Positions 18,256 through 26,340 of a stretch of 36,474 bases of DNA are shown here, piece by piece. The DNA is taken from NCBI RefSeq assembly GCF_003797145.1, contig NZ_RKMG01000020.1, forward strand, positions 1 to 36,474. Reading direction: 5' to 3'. The position numbers were made by a program, and so were the translations under genes. The notes beneath the pieces are model-generated. The model was given only the letters and a program-made list of their open reading frames with translations. It searched no databases and had not been told where the DNA came from. This DNA is from Aerococcus agrisoli. GTDB taxonomy: Bacteria; Bacillota; Bacilli; Lactobacillales; Aerococcaceae. Position 1 is the first letter of the stretch. The number at the start of each line of letters is the position of its first letter.

Positions 18256-19104
18256 ATGTATGTGCTAAGAGATTTATTTCCCGTCAATTACTTCAAAAGT
18301 ATATGGACACCAAGCAAAATATGGGGCAATCGTCACGAACTGAAATGGTGGCAAATGCTAATTGTGGTCTTATTCCTGAATGGTTTGATGACCATTCCCG
18401 TGACCATTAATTACGCCAATATGACCAACTTTCCAGTCACCGATTACTACCCACAGTCCATGCACTTGGTAGACCAAAACGTGGCGGAAAACTTGGCACA
18501 GCTTAGATATGCCAACGGCGAAATGTTGGTAGATAGCCCACAAACCATCGAAAGCGACCAAGGCCTAGTAGCCATCGGCGCTTCTGATGATGATGTAGCA
18601 AAAATACTAGCAAGTGGCGAAACAGCCCTTGTCTTCCAGGAAAACCAATATATGCTGGTGGAACCGGGCGCACCAACCGCTACCGTCCTTTATACCAAGG
18701 ACTTTGATTTAAGTGGGCTAGATGCAACCGGCATTCAAGCCAGTCTGAGCCAAGAATGGCTTGATCAAAACCGCGTGCTAGTGGTCTTGATTTTCTCAAC
18801 CGTTATTAGTGCCATTCTATTGGCTATGTCCCTATTCTTGGTTGGCGTTGCAGCTCTCATGTTCTACATGACCAAGGGAAGCCCGCTAACGTCAATTGAA
18901 ACGTTTAAAGAATCAGTCAACCTGATTTTAAATGCGATGACACTACCAACAGTGATTGCCATGGTGTATGGTCTGTATCAATTTGATGTAGCCATGATGG
19001 CCACTGTACAAACGGCAGGTTTAGTATCCATGCTATTGCTTGTCATGTGGAAGACGCGTTTTCGTGATGGTAGGCTGGATGAATACCGCTTACTAGAGGC
19101 TTAG
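18256..19104 (+). CDS. malA: DUF1189 membrane protein, MalA-like
   Basis: A 282-residue protein with one membrane span near the N-terminus (MLIVVLFLNGLMTIPVTI), an extracytoplasmic stretch of about 120 residues rich in acidic and polar residues, and three to four C-terminal spans. It matches the DUF1189 family, named MalA, the maltodextrose utilization protein of streptococcal maltodextrin loci. The biochemical role of the family is not established. The location between malG and the ATPase suggests it assists or tunes uptake or signalling. The ribosome site (GATAGG) is weak, so it may depend on malG translation, 40 bp upstream. Confidence 0.75.
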   Translation: MYVLRDLFPVNYFKSIWTPSKIWGNRHELKWWQMLIVVLFLNGLMTIPVTINYANMTNFPVTDYYPQSMHLVDQNVAENLAQLRYANGEMLVDSPQTIESDQGLVAIGASDDDVAKILASGETALVFQENQYMLVEPGAPTATVLYTKDFDLSGLDATGIQASLSQEWLDQNRVLVVLIFSTVISAILLAMSLFLVGVAALMFYMTKGSPLTSIETFKESVNLILNAMTLPTVIAMVYGLYQFDVAMMATVQTAGLVSMLLLVMWKTRFRDGRLDEYRLLEA

Positions 19105-19214
19105 GCCCTAGTGGTTGGTGAGTGTGAGGACTTGCCTTGATGGTATTGTTTGCCTTGTAACATGTTTGACTAGAATGATGAAAATGTGCATTTTTGAAGA
19201 TAGGAGAATGCCTT

Positions 19215-20318
19215 GTGGCTGAAATTAAATTAAATCATATTTATAAAAAGTACGATAATGCGGATAAGTATTCGGTGACGGATTTTAATCTGGATATTGC
19301 GGATAATGAGTTTATTGTGTTCGTTGGTCCTTCGGGGTGTGGTAAGTCTACGACGCTGCGTATGATTGCGGGGCTTGAGGATATTACGCAGGGGGATTTG
19401 ATTATTGATGGGCAAGTGGTGAATGATCTGGCGCCTAAGACGCGTGATATTGCCATGGTGTTCCAAAACTATGCCTTGTACCCACATATGACTGTGGCTG
19501 AGAATATGGCTTTTGGTCTGAAATTGCGTAAGGTGGATAAGGCTGAGATTAATAGTCGTGTGCAAGATGCGGCAGAATTGTTGCAGATTACGGATTTATT
19601 GGAACGTAAACCGGCTGCTTTGTCTGGTGGGCAACGTCAACGTGTGGCCTTGGGGCGTGCGGTTGTTCGTCAACCGAAGGCTTTCTTGATGGATGAACCT
19701 TTGTCTAACTTGGATGCGAAATTGCGTGTCCACATGCGTTCTGAAATTGCCAAGTTACATAAACGTTTGAATACGACCATTATCTATGTAACCCATGATC
19801 AAACGGAAGCGATGACTTTGGCTGACCGTATTGTTATTATGAATGCTGGTGAAATCCAACAAGTGGGTACACCGCTTGAAGTGTATAACAATCCAGCAAA
19901 TGCCTTTGTGGCGACCTTTATGGGTTCACCTGCCATGAATTTGGTGGATGTATTGTATCAAGATGGATTCGTACATTTAGATGGCGGCTTGAAACTAGAA
20001 GTCATGTTACCAGCGCGTCGCATCTTGGATGAACGCGGCTATGATGGTAAACGTATTACATTTGGTATCCGTCCGGAAGACTTGCAATCTGAGCAATTAG
20101 CTTTGGATGCGAACCCTTCAAATGTGGTTGAACCTGTAATTACGGTTTCTGAGTTAACAGGTGCAACGTCTATTCTATACCTTGACGTCAATGGCCAAGA
20201 GTTTGTAGCAGTTGTTGATGCGCGTGATTACCATGAAGTTGGCTCTACCATTCAAGTGGCCTTCAACATGAATAAAGCACATTTCTTCGACATTGAAACC
20301 GGTGTGGTCATCAAATAA
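19215..20318 (+). CDS. malK: Multiple-sugar ABC transporter ATPase (MalK/MsmK type)
   Basis: A 367-residue ABC ATPase powering MalFG. Walker A is GPSGCGKST (residues 38-46), followed by the Q loop ([12 protein letters not shown]), the signature [14 protein letters not shown], Walker [17 protein letters not shown] and the H loop YVTHDQ. A C-terminal regulatory OB-type domain (about 240-367) is typical of MalK/MsmK/UgpC. I choose the GTG start at 19215: TAGGAG (19201-19206) is 8 bp upstream and the sequence [13 protein letters not shown] aligns with MsmK starts, while the ATG at 19194 has no ribosome site. In streptococci one such ATPase serves several sugar importers, so it may not be exclusive to maltodextrin. 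Confidence 0.9.
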   Translation: MAEIKLNHIYKKYDNADKYSVTDFNLDIADNEFIVFVGPSGCGKSTTLRMIAGLEDITQGDLIIDGQVVNDLAPKTRDIAMVFQNYALYPHMTVAENMAFGLKLRKVDKAEINSRVQDAAELLQITDLLERKPAALSGGQRQRVALGRAVVRQPKAFLMDEPLSNLDAKLRVHMRSEIAKLHKRLNTTIIYVTHDQTEAMTLADRIVIMNAGEIQQVGTPLEVYNNPANAFVATFMGSPAMNLVDVLYQDGFVHLDGGLKLEVMLPARRILDERGYDGKRITFGIRPEDLQSEQLALDANPSNVVEPVITVSELTGATSILYLDVNGQEFVAVVDARDYHEVGSTIQVAFNMNKAHFFDIETGVVIK

Positions 20319-20375
20319 TGCTTAAATAACAGAGGCACGGCATAGTCCTGAGGGGATGTGCCGCTTGCACTCGGA

Positions 20376-20423
20376 AAATGCAGTATGAAAGTTGTTTGCG
20401 ACTTTTATACTGCATTTTTTTTT
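20376..20423 (+). terminator. Terminator of the malEFG-malA-malK operon
   Basis: A long stem (about 20376-20392 with 20401-20417, AATGCAGTAT with ATACTGCATT at its base) is followed by nine T residues. Strong intrinsic terminator. Confidence 0.9.
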
Positions 20424-20485
20424 AGCTTTCGGCTTTCGTTTTGATGGGTATCGTCCTGTAGAAGCCTATGGGACAGGTCGTCTTA

Positions 20486-20785
20486 TTCTGGTGAGATAAC
20501 TACGATTATCGAATGAACCTGCCATTCGATAATTTTTTTGTTTTTTCTCTCGAATAAATGGCTATTGTATAAGAAATGAGATTATTTTACTGAATATAAC
20601 CCCATTCGAGATAGCTTTTATGCCTTGTACTGAATGAACCGTCATTCAGTAAGAATCATCTTTTATGTATCGAATGAAATTTTATTCGGGAAAATTTCGC
20701 GTTTTTGTCTCGAACCGCGCATTATTGTGTCATCATCTTTTTCGCAATATACCAAAAAGAGGTTGGAACCGTTTGTTCCAACCTC
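20486..20785 (+). repeat. Dispersed intergenic element, copy A: six 40-bp palindromic units plus a terminal hairpin
   Basis: Units begin with GAA(T) at 20511, 20552, 20592, 20632, 20672 and 20712, a strict period of 40 bp (first step 41). Most units have the plan GAATG, 6-7 bases, (C/T)ATTC, then a T-rich tail. In unit 1, ATTATCGAATG pairs with CATTCGATAAT; in unit 4, TACTGAATG pairs with CATTCAGTA, so the outer stem bases differ but still pair. The element ends in the hairpin that also terminates malR. An inverted homologue lies at 26333-26628 and the start of a third copy at 36363. It fills the gap between convergent malK and malR. I do not recognise the family. Confidence 0.75.
20753..20785 (-). 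terminator. Terminator of malR
   Basis: A perfect 11-bp stem GAGGTTGGAAC (20759-20769) with GTTCCAACCTC (20775-20785), followed on the minus strand by TTTTTGG. It is also the last part of repeat copy A. Confidence 0.88.
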
Positions 20786-20801
20786 CCTCTAAAATTTTAA
20801 T

Positions 20802-21800
20802 TTATTTGCCCGTATGCAGATCGGCAGCTACGTATTCGTGAATGAAACGCGTGCTAGCTTGTTCGGGGTCAAGAGCCTCGAATAGGATGTCAACGGCGCG
20901 TGAGCCGATGATATGTGAGTTCAGATTGATGAATGAGGCATCTTCAGCCACCCCAATGCCATCTTGTTTGTAGGCGGAGAAGGTGATCGTTTTGACCTTT
21001 TCGTTCTCTTGTTCATCTAGATAGGCTTTTATGCCTTGTGCAACAAGCTCGTCGGAAATTACCAGACCGTCCAGCGTTTTGAGGTCTAAGTGTTTTTGCG
21101 CCAGTTCATACCCGTCAGTAGGTAGGAAGGCAAGGTCGTTGTATACTAAACCTGGGTCGTAGATGCGGTTATTCGCTTCCAATGCGCGACGGTAGCCGTT
21201 GTGGCGGTCGGCGATGAAGAATTGGTTCATATCCCCACCAACATAGGCGATACGTTCGCACCCCTTTTTAATCAAGGCTTCAGTCGCTTGGTAACCAATC
21301 AAATCGTTGTCGTTGTCGACGTAATGAACTTTCGAATTATCAGGCGAACCGATAACAACAGCGGGACATTGGACTTCTTGGGCAAAACGCAACAAAGGAT
21401 CATTTTTTGACGCATAGAGGAAGATTAGCCCTTCCACTTGCTTCCCGTTGACAATCTTTTCAATATGACGCTGGCGTTGGTCGTTATCCAGGCCGACAGA
21501 TAATAAAATAGAATAATCATGTTTAGACATTTCGTAATTGATACCGCGTAAAACCGTTGGAAAGAAGGGGTTTTGATAGAAGGCATCTGTGGCTAGGGGG
21601 AGAACGAGACCAAACGTTTTGGAATGCGCGCTCGCAAGCCCTTGCGCATAGATATTGGGAAAATAATTCATTTCTTTCATAATGTTACGCACTTTGATTT
21701 TGGTTTGCTCAGAAATCGAAGGATTATCTGCAATCACACGGGAAACCGTGGAGGGCGCAACACCTGCTCTCTTCGCAACATCTCTAATTGTAATAGCCAT
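20802..21800 (-). CDS. malR: LacI-family maltose regulator
   Basis: A 332-residue LacI/GalR-family repressor. The helix-turn-helix and hinge are at the N-terminus (ITIRDVAKRAGVAPSTVSRVIADNPSISEQT). The periplasmic-binding-protein-like effector domain covers about 60-330, with GLVLPLATDAFYQNPFF and YVGGDMNQFFIADRHNGYRRAL. The start at 21800 is preceded by AGAGGA; the frame open to 21893 runs through its own promoter. It lies divergent from malQ. By context and family it should bind the CGGTTGCA operators at malT, malE and malQ and be released by maltose or maltodextrin. The effector is inferred. Confidence 0.9.
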   Translation of the reverse strand: MAITIRDVAKRAGVAPSTVSRVIADNPSISEQTKIKVRNIMKEMNYFPNIYAQGLASAHSKTFGLVLPLATDAFYQNPFFPTVLRGINYEMSKHDYSILLSVGLDNDQRQRHIEKIVNGKQVEGLIFLYASKNDPLLRFAQEVQCPAVVIGSPDNSKVHYVDNDNDLIGYQATEALIKKGCERIAYVGGDMNQFFIADRHNGYRRALEANNRIYDPGLVYNDLAFLPTDGYELAQKHLDLKTLDGLVISDELVAQGIKAYLDEQENEKVKTITFSAYKQDGIGVAEDASFINLNSHIIGSRAVDILFEALDPEQASTRFIHEYVAADLHTGK

Positions 21801-21830
21801 AGGTAAAAATCCTCTCTTCTTGTTGCACTC

Positions 21831-21859
21831 ATTATACGCTATACTGATAACGCTTTCAA
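21831..21859 (-). promoter_or_regulatory. malR promoter with cre
   Basis: On the minus strand TTGAAA (21854-21859), 17 bp, TATAAT (21831-21836): near consensus. The sequence at 21845-21858 (TGATAACGCTTTCA on the plus strand) fits the cre consensus on the minus strand and overlaps the -35 box, so malR itself may be under CcpA. Confidence 0.7.
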
Positions 21860-21878
21860 GAAAAGATAAAAATATTAA

Positions 21879-21916
21879 CGAAATCGGTTGCATTGTGTAA
21901 GCGCTTTATGTAAAAT
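21879..21916 (+). promoter_or_regulatory. malQ-glgP promoter with MalR-type operator and cre
   Basis: TTGCAT (21888-21893), 17 bp, TAAAAT (21911-21916). CGAAATCGGTTGCAT (21879-21893) is the shared operator overlapping the -35. TGTAAGCGCTTTAT (21896-21909) is a cre inside the spacer, where bound CcpA would exclude RNA polymerase. Confidence 0.72.
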
Positions 21917-21978
21917 AAGGGTGAATCAACAAAACGAAAACAAGATACAAATCACATGGAAATTTAGGAGGTAATTTA

Positions 21979-23559
21979 ATGGACAGAGCAAGTGGCGTAG
22001 TACTACACATTTCTTCCATACCCAACGAATATGGGATCGGATCATTCGGTCAGTCAGCCTTTGAATTCGTAGACTTTTTAGTCGACACCAAACAAACTTA
22101 CTGGCAAATACTACCACTATCAACAACATCATACGGCGACTCACCTTATCAATCATTCTCAGCCTTCGCAGGGAACACCCACTTTATCGACTTAGATATT
22201 TTAGTGAAAAAGGGTTATCTTGATGAACTAGACGTAGCCAACGCCTACTTTGGCGATAATCCCAAAAAAGTAGACTACAACACCGTCTACTACAACCGCC
22301 GCCCACTACTTGACCAAGCGGTGGCTAAATTTGTGGACGAAAAAGGCTACAACCATCCAGACTTCTTAGATTTCTATGAAGCTAATGCAGATTGGTTGGT
22401 ACCATTTGCCCAATACATGACCATCAAAGAAGAACACGGTCAAGCGCCTTGGTATGAATGGCCTGAAGAATACAAAAATTATGATGCAGACTTTGTTGCC
22501 CAATATTGTAATGAACATATTAACCGTTACGACTACCATTTGGTGACACAATTCTGGTTTAACGAACAATATACAGCCTTGAAAGCCTACGCCAATAAGA
22601 ACTACATCCAAATTATTGGTGATATTCCAATCTATGTGGCCCGTGACTCTGTAGAAATGTGGACACAACCAGAGCTATTTTTAGTTGACGAGAAGAAAAA
22701 TCCTGCCTTAGTTGCAGGGGTGCCACCTGATTTCTATTCAGCTGACGGCCAATACTGGGGGAATCCAATTTATGACTGGGACTATATGGAAACGACCGGT
22801 TATGAGTGGTGGGTGAAACGTATGCGTGAGAGCTTCAAGCTGTATGACGTTGTACGTATCGACCATTTCCGCGGTTTCGAAAGCTATTGGGCAGTACCAT
22901 TTGGTGCGCCAACTGCTGCGGCGGGGACTTGGAAGAAAGGTCCTGGCATCAAGATTTTCAATCAATTCAAGGAAGATTTAGGCGATGTGAAAGTAATTGC
23001 AGAAGACTTAGGTTTCATGACCCAAGCGGTGCACGACATGCGTGATGCAGCGGGTTATCCAGGTATGAAGGTATTACAAAATGGTTTCTTCGGTGAAGAT
23101 TCTGAAGATTTACCGCATCATTATCCAGAGAATTCAGTAGCCTATGCGTCAACACATGACTCCATGCAAGCCTATGACTGGTACATGAACCAGGCTAATC
23201 AAGATCAACGTGATCAAGCTGATAAATACTTAAATCGGGCCAAGGGAGAACATCCTTCAGACGCTTTTGTACGTGGGATTGCATCTTCACCAAGTTTCCT
23301 AGCCATCTATATGATGAACGATTTATTACGCCTTGGCCCTGAAGGACGCATCAATACGCCTTCAACCATCGGTGATAACTGGGATTGGCGTGTGACACCA
23401 GCAGATTTTACAATTGATTTGAAGGAACGTTTGCTGGATATTACGGAAACATATTTCCGAGAAAATAAAGCTTATATTAGTCAAAATGATATAATAAATG
23501 GTATAAATAGTGTATCAGCAGAAGCTGCTTATTTACCAGATGATGAACCGTTAGATTAG
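21979..23559 (+). CDS. malQ: 4-alpha-glucanotransferase (amylomaltase)
   Basis: A 526-residue GH77 enzyme that transfers glucanosyl groups between maltodextrins, releasing glucose and lengthening chains for the phosphorylase. Typical segments are SGVVLHISSIPNEYGIGSFG, WQILPLSTTSYGDSPYQSFSAFAGN, IIGDIPIYVARDSVEMW, the nucleophile region VRIDHFRGFESYW (Asp), VIAEDLGFM (acid Glu) and ASTHDSMQA (third carboxylate). Length matches the bacterial short amylomaltases. AGGAGG precedes the ATG. Together with the phosphorylase gene 63 bp downstream it forms the maltodextrin-degrading operon under MalR/CcpA-type sites. Confidence 0.95.
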   Translation: MDRASGVVLHISSIPNEYGIGSFGQSAFEFVDFLVDTKQTYWQILPLSTTSYGDSPYQSFSAFAGNTHFIDLDILVKKGYLDELDVANAYFGDNPKKVDYNTVYYNRRPLLDQAVAKFVDEKGYNHPDFLDFYEANADWLVPFAQYMTIKEEHGQAPWYEWPEEYKNYDADFVAQYCNEHINRYDYHLVTQFWFNEQYTALKAYANKNYIQIIGDIPIYVARDSVEMWTQPELFLVDEKKNPALVAGVPPDFYSADGQYWGNPIYDWDYMETTGYEWWVKRMRESFKLYDVVRIDHFRGFESYWAVPFGAPTAAAGTWKKGPGIKIFNQFKEDLGDVKVIAEDLGFMTQAVHDMRDAAGYPGMKVLQNGFFGEDSEDLPHHYPENSVAYASTHDSMQAYDWYMNQANQDQRDQADKYLNRAKGEHPSDAFVRGIASSPSFLAIYMMNDLLRLGPEGRINTPSTIGDNWDWRVTPADFTIDLKERLLDITETYFRENKAYISQNDIINGINSVSAEAAYLPDDEPLD

Positions 23560-23622
23560 GTCGCAAAGCGACTGATGTAATTTGCAATGGATGTCTACAT
23601 CCACAGAATAAAGGAGCATATA

Positions 23623-25890
23623 ATGTTAAATTTAAATGAACGTGCGCAAGCACAATTTGAAAAACCAATCAGTGAATTATCGAATGCAGAAATTTATAAA
23701 GTCCTATTAGATTTAGTGCAAGAAAAAACAAATGCCATGCCAGCAAACCAAGGCAAGCGTAAATTGTACTATATTTCAGCTGAGTTTTTAATTGGGAAAT
23801 TGCTGTCTAACAACCTATTAAACTTAGGTTTGTATGACGAAGTAGCTGCTGAATTAAAGGCGAATGGTACTAGCTTAGCAGAGGTTGAAGAGGCTGAAGC
23901 TGAACCGTCATTAGGTAATGGTGGTTTGGGTCGTTTGGCGGCTTGTTTCTTAGACTCTATTGCTACTTTAGGCCTAAACGGCGACGGAGTAGGTTTGAAC
24001 TACCATTTTGGTTTGTTCCGCCAATATTTTGAGAATAATGAGCAGTCGTATGAGCCGGATGAGTGGTTGGACCACCCAACTTGGTTGAATAAGTCTGATA
24101 TTTCATATCAAGTGCCGTTTGGTAAATTCACCTTGAATTCGACTTTATATGAGATTAATGTGCCTGGTTACAATCAAGGGACGATTAACAAGTTGCGCCT
24201 ATTCGATTTAGATTCTGTGAATCCAGAAATTATTGAAGAGGGTTCTATTGATTTCGATAAGACGGATATCAAGGAAAACTTGACTTTATTCTTGTACCCG
24301 GATGATTCTGACCGCAATGGTAACTTGTTACGTATTTACCAACAATACTTTATGGTATCGAATGCGGCACAATTGGCGATTCAAGAGGCGATTGAACGTG
24401 GCTCAAATATTCATGATTTAGCGGATTATGTTGTGATCCAAATTAACGATACACATCCAACGTTCGTTATCCCTGAATTGATTCGTTTATTGACGACTGT
24501 TCACGGTATCGATTTTGATGAAGCGGTTGAGATTACACAAAATGTGGTAGCTTTCACTAACCACACGATTTTGGCAGAAGCGCTAGAAAAATGGCCTTTA
24601 TCTGATATCCATGAAGTAGTGCCTGAAATTGCAGAAATTATCGTGGCATTAGATGAACGTGTTGACGCTGCTTTCCCTGGAAATGCGGCTGTAGCGATTA
24701 TCGACAAAAGGGATACTGTACATATGGCGTCAATCGCTATCCACTATGGTTTCTCTATTAATGGGGTTGCTGCTTTACATACTGAAATCTTGAAAAATAA
24801 TGAGTTAAATCATTTTTACGAAATCTATCCAGAAAAATTCTCTAACAAAACGAACGGGATTACTTTCCGTCGTTGGTTGATGGCGTCTAACCCAGAGTTA
24901 TCACAATTTATTGATGACCGCATTGGTACGAGATGGCATGAAGATGCTGATTTGACTGATTTATTGGCTTTCGAAAATGACGAAGAAGCGTTATTAGATT
25001 TACTTCGTATTAAGGAAAATAATAAAGAAGCCTTAGCTGACCATCTACATCGTACACGTGGTATCGTGATTGACCGTCATTCTATTATTGACGTACAAAT
25101 CAAACGTATCCATGAATACAAACGTCAACAAATGTTAGCTTTATACATCATCTACAAATACCACCAAATCAAGGCTGGTCATATTCCTGCTACGCCAATC
25201 ACAATTATCTTTGGTGGTAAGGCTGCACCGGCATATACGATTGCTAAAGACATTATTCATTTGATTCTTGCTTTATCTGAATTGATTGAAAATGACTTGG
25301 ATGTTGCACCATACTTGAAAGTTGTTTTCGTAGATAACTACAACGTTTCTGAAGCTGAGTACCTAATCCCAGCGGCGAACATTTCTGAACAAATTTCATT
25401 GGCTTCTAAAGAGGCGTCAGGTACTGGTAACATGAAATTCATGTTGAACGGTGCGTTGACCATCATGACTTGGGATGGTGCCAATGTTGAGATTGCGGAA
25501 CATGTTGGTGAAGAAAACATCTACCCATTTGGTAAATCAAGTGAAGAGATTGTTGATTTATACGCGAACAATGCTTACGATCCACAATACTACTACAAGC
25601 AAGAACGTATTAAACCATTAGTAGACTTCATCATTTCTGATGAATTGGCAGCTTACGGTATCCCTGAGCGTCTACACCGTCTATACAAGGACATCACAAA
25701 CAAAGACTACTTCATGGCCCTAATCGACTTAGAAGAATTTATTGATGTGAAAGAAAAAGTATACTCCGAATACGAAGACCGCTTAGATTGGACACGTCGT
25801 TCATTGATCAACATCGCGAACGCCGGCTTCTTCTCAGCAGACCGTACGATTGAAGAATACAACAAGGACATTTGGCACTTAGAAAACTAG
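23623..25890 (+). CDS. glgP: Glycogen/maltodextrin phosphorylase
   Basis: A 755-residue GT35 phosphorylase that releases glucose-1-phosphate from alpha-1,4-glucan ends. Visible are YYISAEFLIGKLLSNNL, SLGNGGLGRLAACFLDS, IQINDTHPT, KRIHEYKRQQ and the pyridoxal-phosphate lysine in GTGNMKFMLNGALT. I set the start at 23623 with AAAGGAG at 6 bp; the upstream in-frame ATG at 23587 has none. No glycogen-synthesis genes are nearby, so maltodextrin is the likely substrate and malP is an equally fair name. The gene is followed by an unusual array of structured repeats rather than by a simple terminator. Confidence 0.93.
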   Translation: MLNLNERAQAQFEKPISELSNAEIYKVLLDLVQEKTNAMPANQGKRKLYYISAEFLIGKLLSNNLLNLGLYDEVAAELKANGTSLAEVEEAEAEPSLGNGGLGRLAACFLDSIATLGLNGDGVGLNYHFGLFRQYFENNEQSYEPDEWLDHPTWLNKSDISYQVPFGKFTLNSTLYEINVPGYNQGTINKLRLFDLDSVNPEIIEEGSIDFDKTDIKENLTLFLYPDDSDRNGNLLRIYQQYFMVSNAAQLAIQEAIERGSNIHDLADYVVIQINDTHPTFVIPELIRLLTTVHGIDFDEAVEITQNVVAFTNHTILAEALEKWPLSDIHEVVPEIAEIIVALDERVDAAFPGNAAVAIIDKRDTVHMASIAIHYGFSINGVAALHTEILKNNELNHFYEIYPEKFSNKTNGITFRRWLMASNPELSQFIDDRIGTRWHEDADLTDLLAFENDEEALLDLLRIKENNKEALADHLHRTRGIVIDRHSIIDVQIKRIHEYKRQQMLALYIIYKYHQIKAGHIPATPITIIFGGKAAPAYTIAKDIIHLILALSELIENDLDVAPYLKVVFVDNYNVSEAEYLIPAANISEQISLASKEASGTGNMKFMLNGALTIMTWDGANVEIAEHVGEENIYPFGKSSEEIVDLYANNAYDPQYYYKQERIKPLVDFIISDELAAYGIPERLHRLYKDITNKDYFMALIDLEEFIDVKEKVYSEYEDRLDWTRRSLINIANAGFFSADRTIEEYNKDIWHLEN

Positions 25891-25893
25891 GAT

Positions 25894-26012
25894 AGGATGA
25901 GAGGTCCGACGCTTAGAAAGCCACCGGTGGAAGACTTTAGCAGTGACGCACGCAGGGTGGCGCAATATAGTCTAAAGCGCAGGGCTTTCTGGAGGTCCGA
26001 ACTCGACTTTAT
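25894..26012 (+). ncRNA. Putative structured RNA unit 1 of a tandem array
   Basis: A 119-nt unit beginning AGGATGAG (25894-25901) and closing with CTCGACTT (26002-26009). These pair as RNA over 8 positions with one A-A mismatch. Inside, AGAAAGCC (25915-25922) pairs with GGCTTTCT (25983-25990) and AGACT (25932-25936) with AGTCT (25969-25973). The core GTGGCGCAA lies at offset 63. No open reading frame fits. It starts 3 bp after the glgP stop, so it is in the glgP 3' UTR or processed from it. No known family recognised. Confidence 0.5.
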
Positions 26013-26131
26013 AGGATGAGAGAAAAAGCGCTATGGCCCTAACCACTGGAAGAAGAGTGCCGTGGCACATGTAATGTGGCGCAAACTATTCTGAAGTGGG
26101 CAAGGGACAGCTTTTTCGAACTCGACTTCAC
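26013..26131 (+). ncRNA. Putative structured RNA unit 2 of a tandem array
   Basis: Again exactly 119 nt, with the same AGGATGAG (26013-26020) and CTCGACTT (26121-26128) ends. The second stem is different in sequence but still pairs: GAAAAAGC (26022-26029) with GCTTTTTC (26110-26117). AGAAGAG (26051-26057) pairs with CTATTCT (26086-26092) at 6 of 7 positions. GTGGCGCAA (26076-26084) is at the same offset of 63 as in unit 1. Preserved pairing with changed sequence argues for RNA structure. Confidence 0.5.
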
Positions 26132-26200
26132 AGGATGAGAGCAATAGCGTTCAGCCCTCATCTGAAGCAGGTAGAGGGTTGCTATTGTGAGCTCAATTAT
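26132..26200 (+). ncRNA. Shortened unit 3 of the tandem array
   Basis: A 69-nt unit with AGGATGAG (26132-26139) and the closing CTCAATT (26192-26198), where a U-G pair of the other units becomes U-A. The inner stem is CAATAGC (26142-26148) with GCTATTG (26181-26187). The GTGGCGCAA core is missing, so this is a reduced copy. Confidence 0.45.
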
Positions 26201-26243
26201 AGGATGAGAGAAAAAGAACTGGCACATGCCAGTTCTTTTTTTG
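26201..26243 (+). terminator. Terminator ending the glgP transcript and the structured array
   Basis: A fourth AGGATGAGAG (26201-26210) is followed at once by a 14-bp stem (26211-26224 with 26227-26240) and a T run to 26242. The terminator takes the place of the unit body. Confidence 0.88.
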
Positions 26244-26245
26244 TC

Positions 26246-26340
26246 TTTTGGTAATCATCAAAATGAAAAGAGGGCTGGCCCTCTTTCATTATTTTATTTT
26301 CAGATCCACTGCCCCAAGATAAAAAAACCCGACCGTTGGG
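26246..26340. repeat. 95-bp direct repeat, left copy
   Basis: About 90 percent identical by eye to 26664-26760. It contains the near-perfect palindrome AATGAAAAGAGGGC/GCCCTCTTTCATT centred near 26276. The right end runs into the terminal hairpin of repeat copy B. The two direct copies bracket that element. Confidence 0.7.

Noticed and set aside
20486..20751. CRISPR array, because of regular 40-bp spacing
   Set aside because: Whole units are related to each other and degenerate; there are no identical repeats with unique spacers and no cas genes.
25940..25970. AGGGTGG in structured unit 1 recalls the T-box antiterminator motif
   Set aside because: Unit 2 lacks it (ATGTGG at the same place), there is no specifier stem, and no aminoacyl-tRNA synthetase or amino-acid gene follows.
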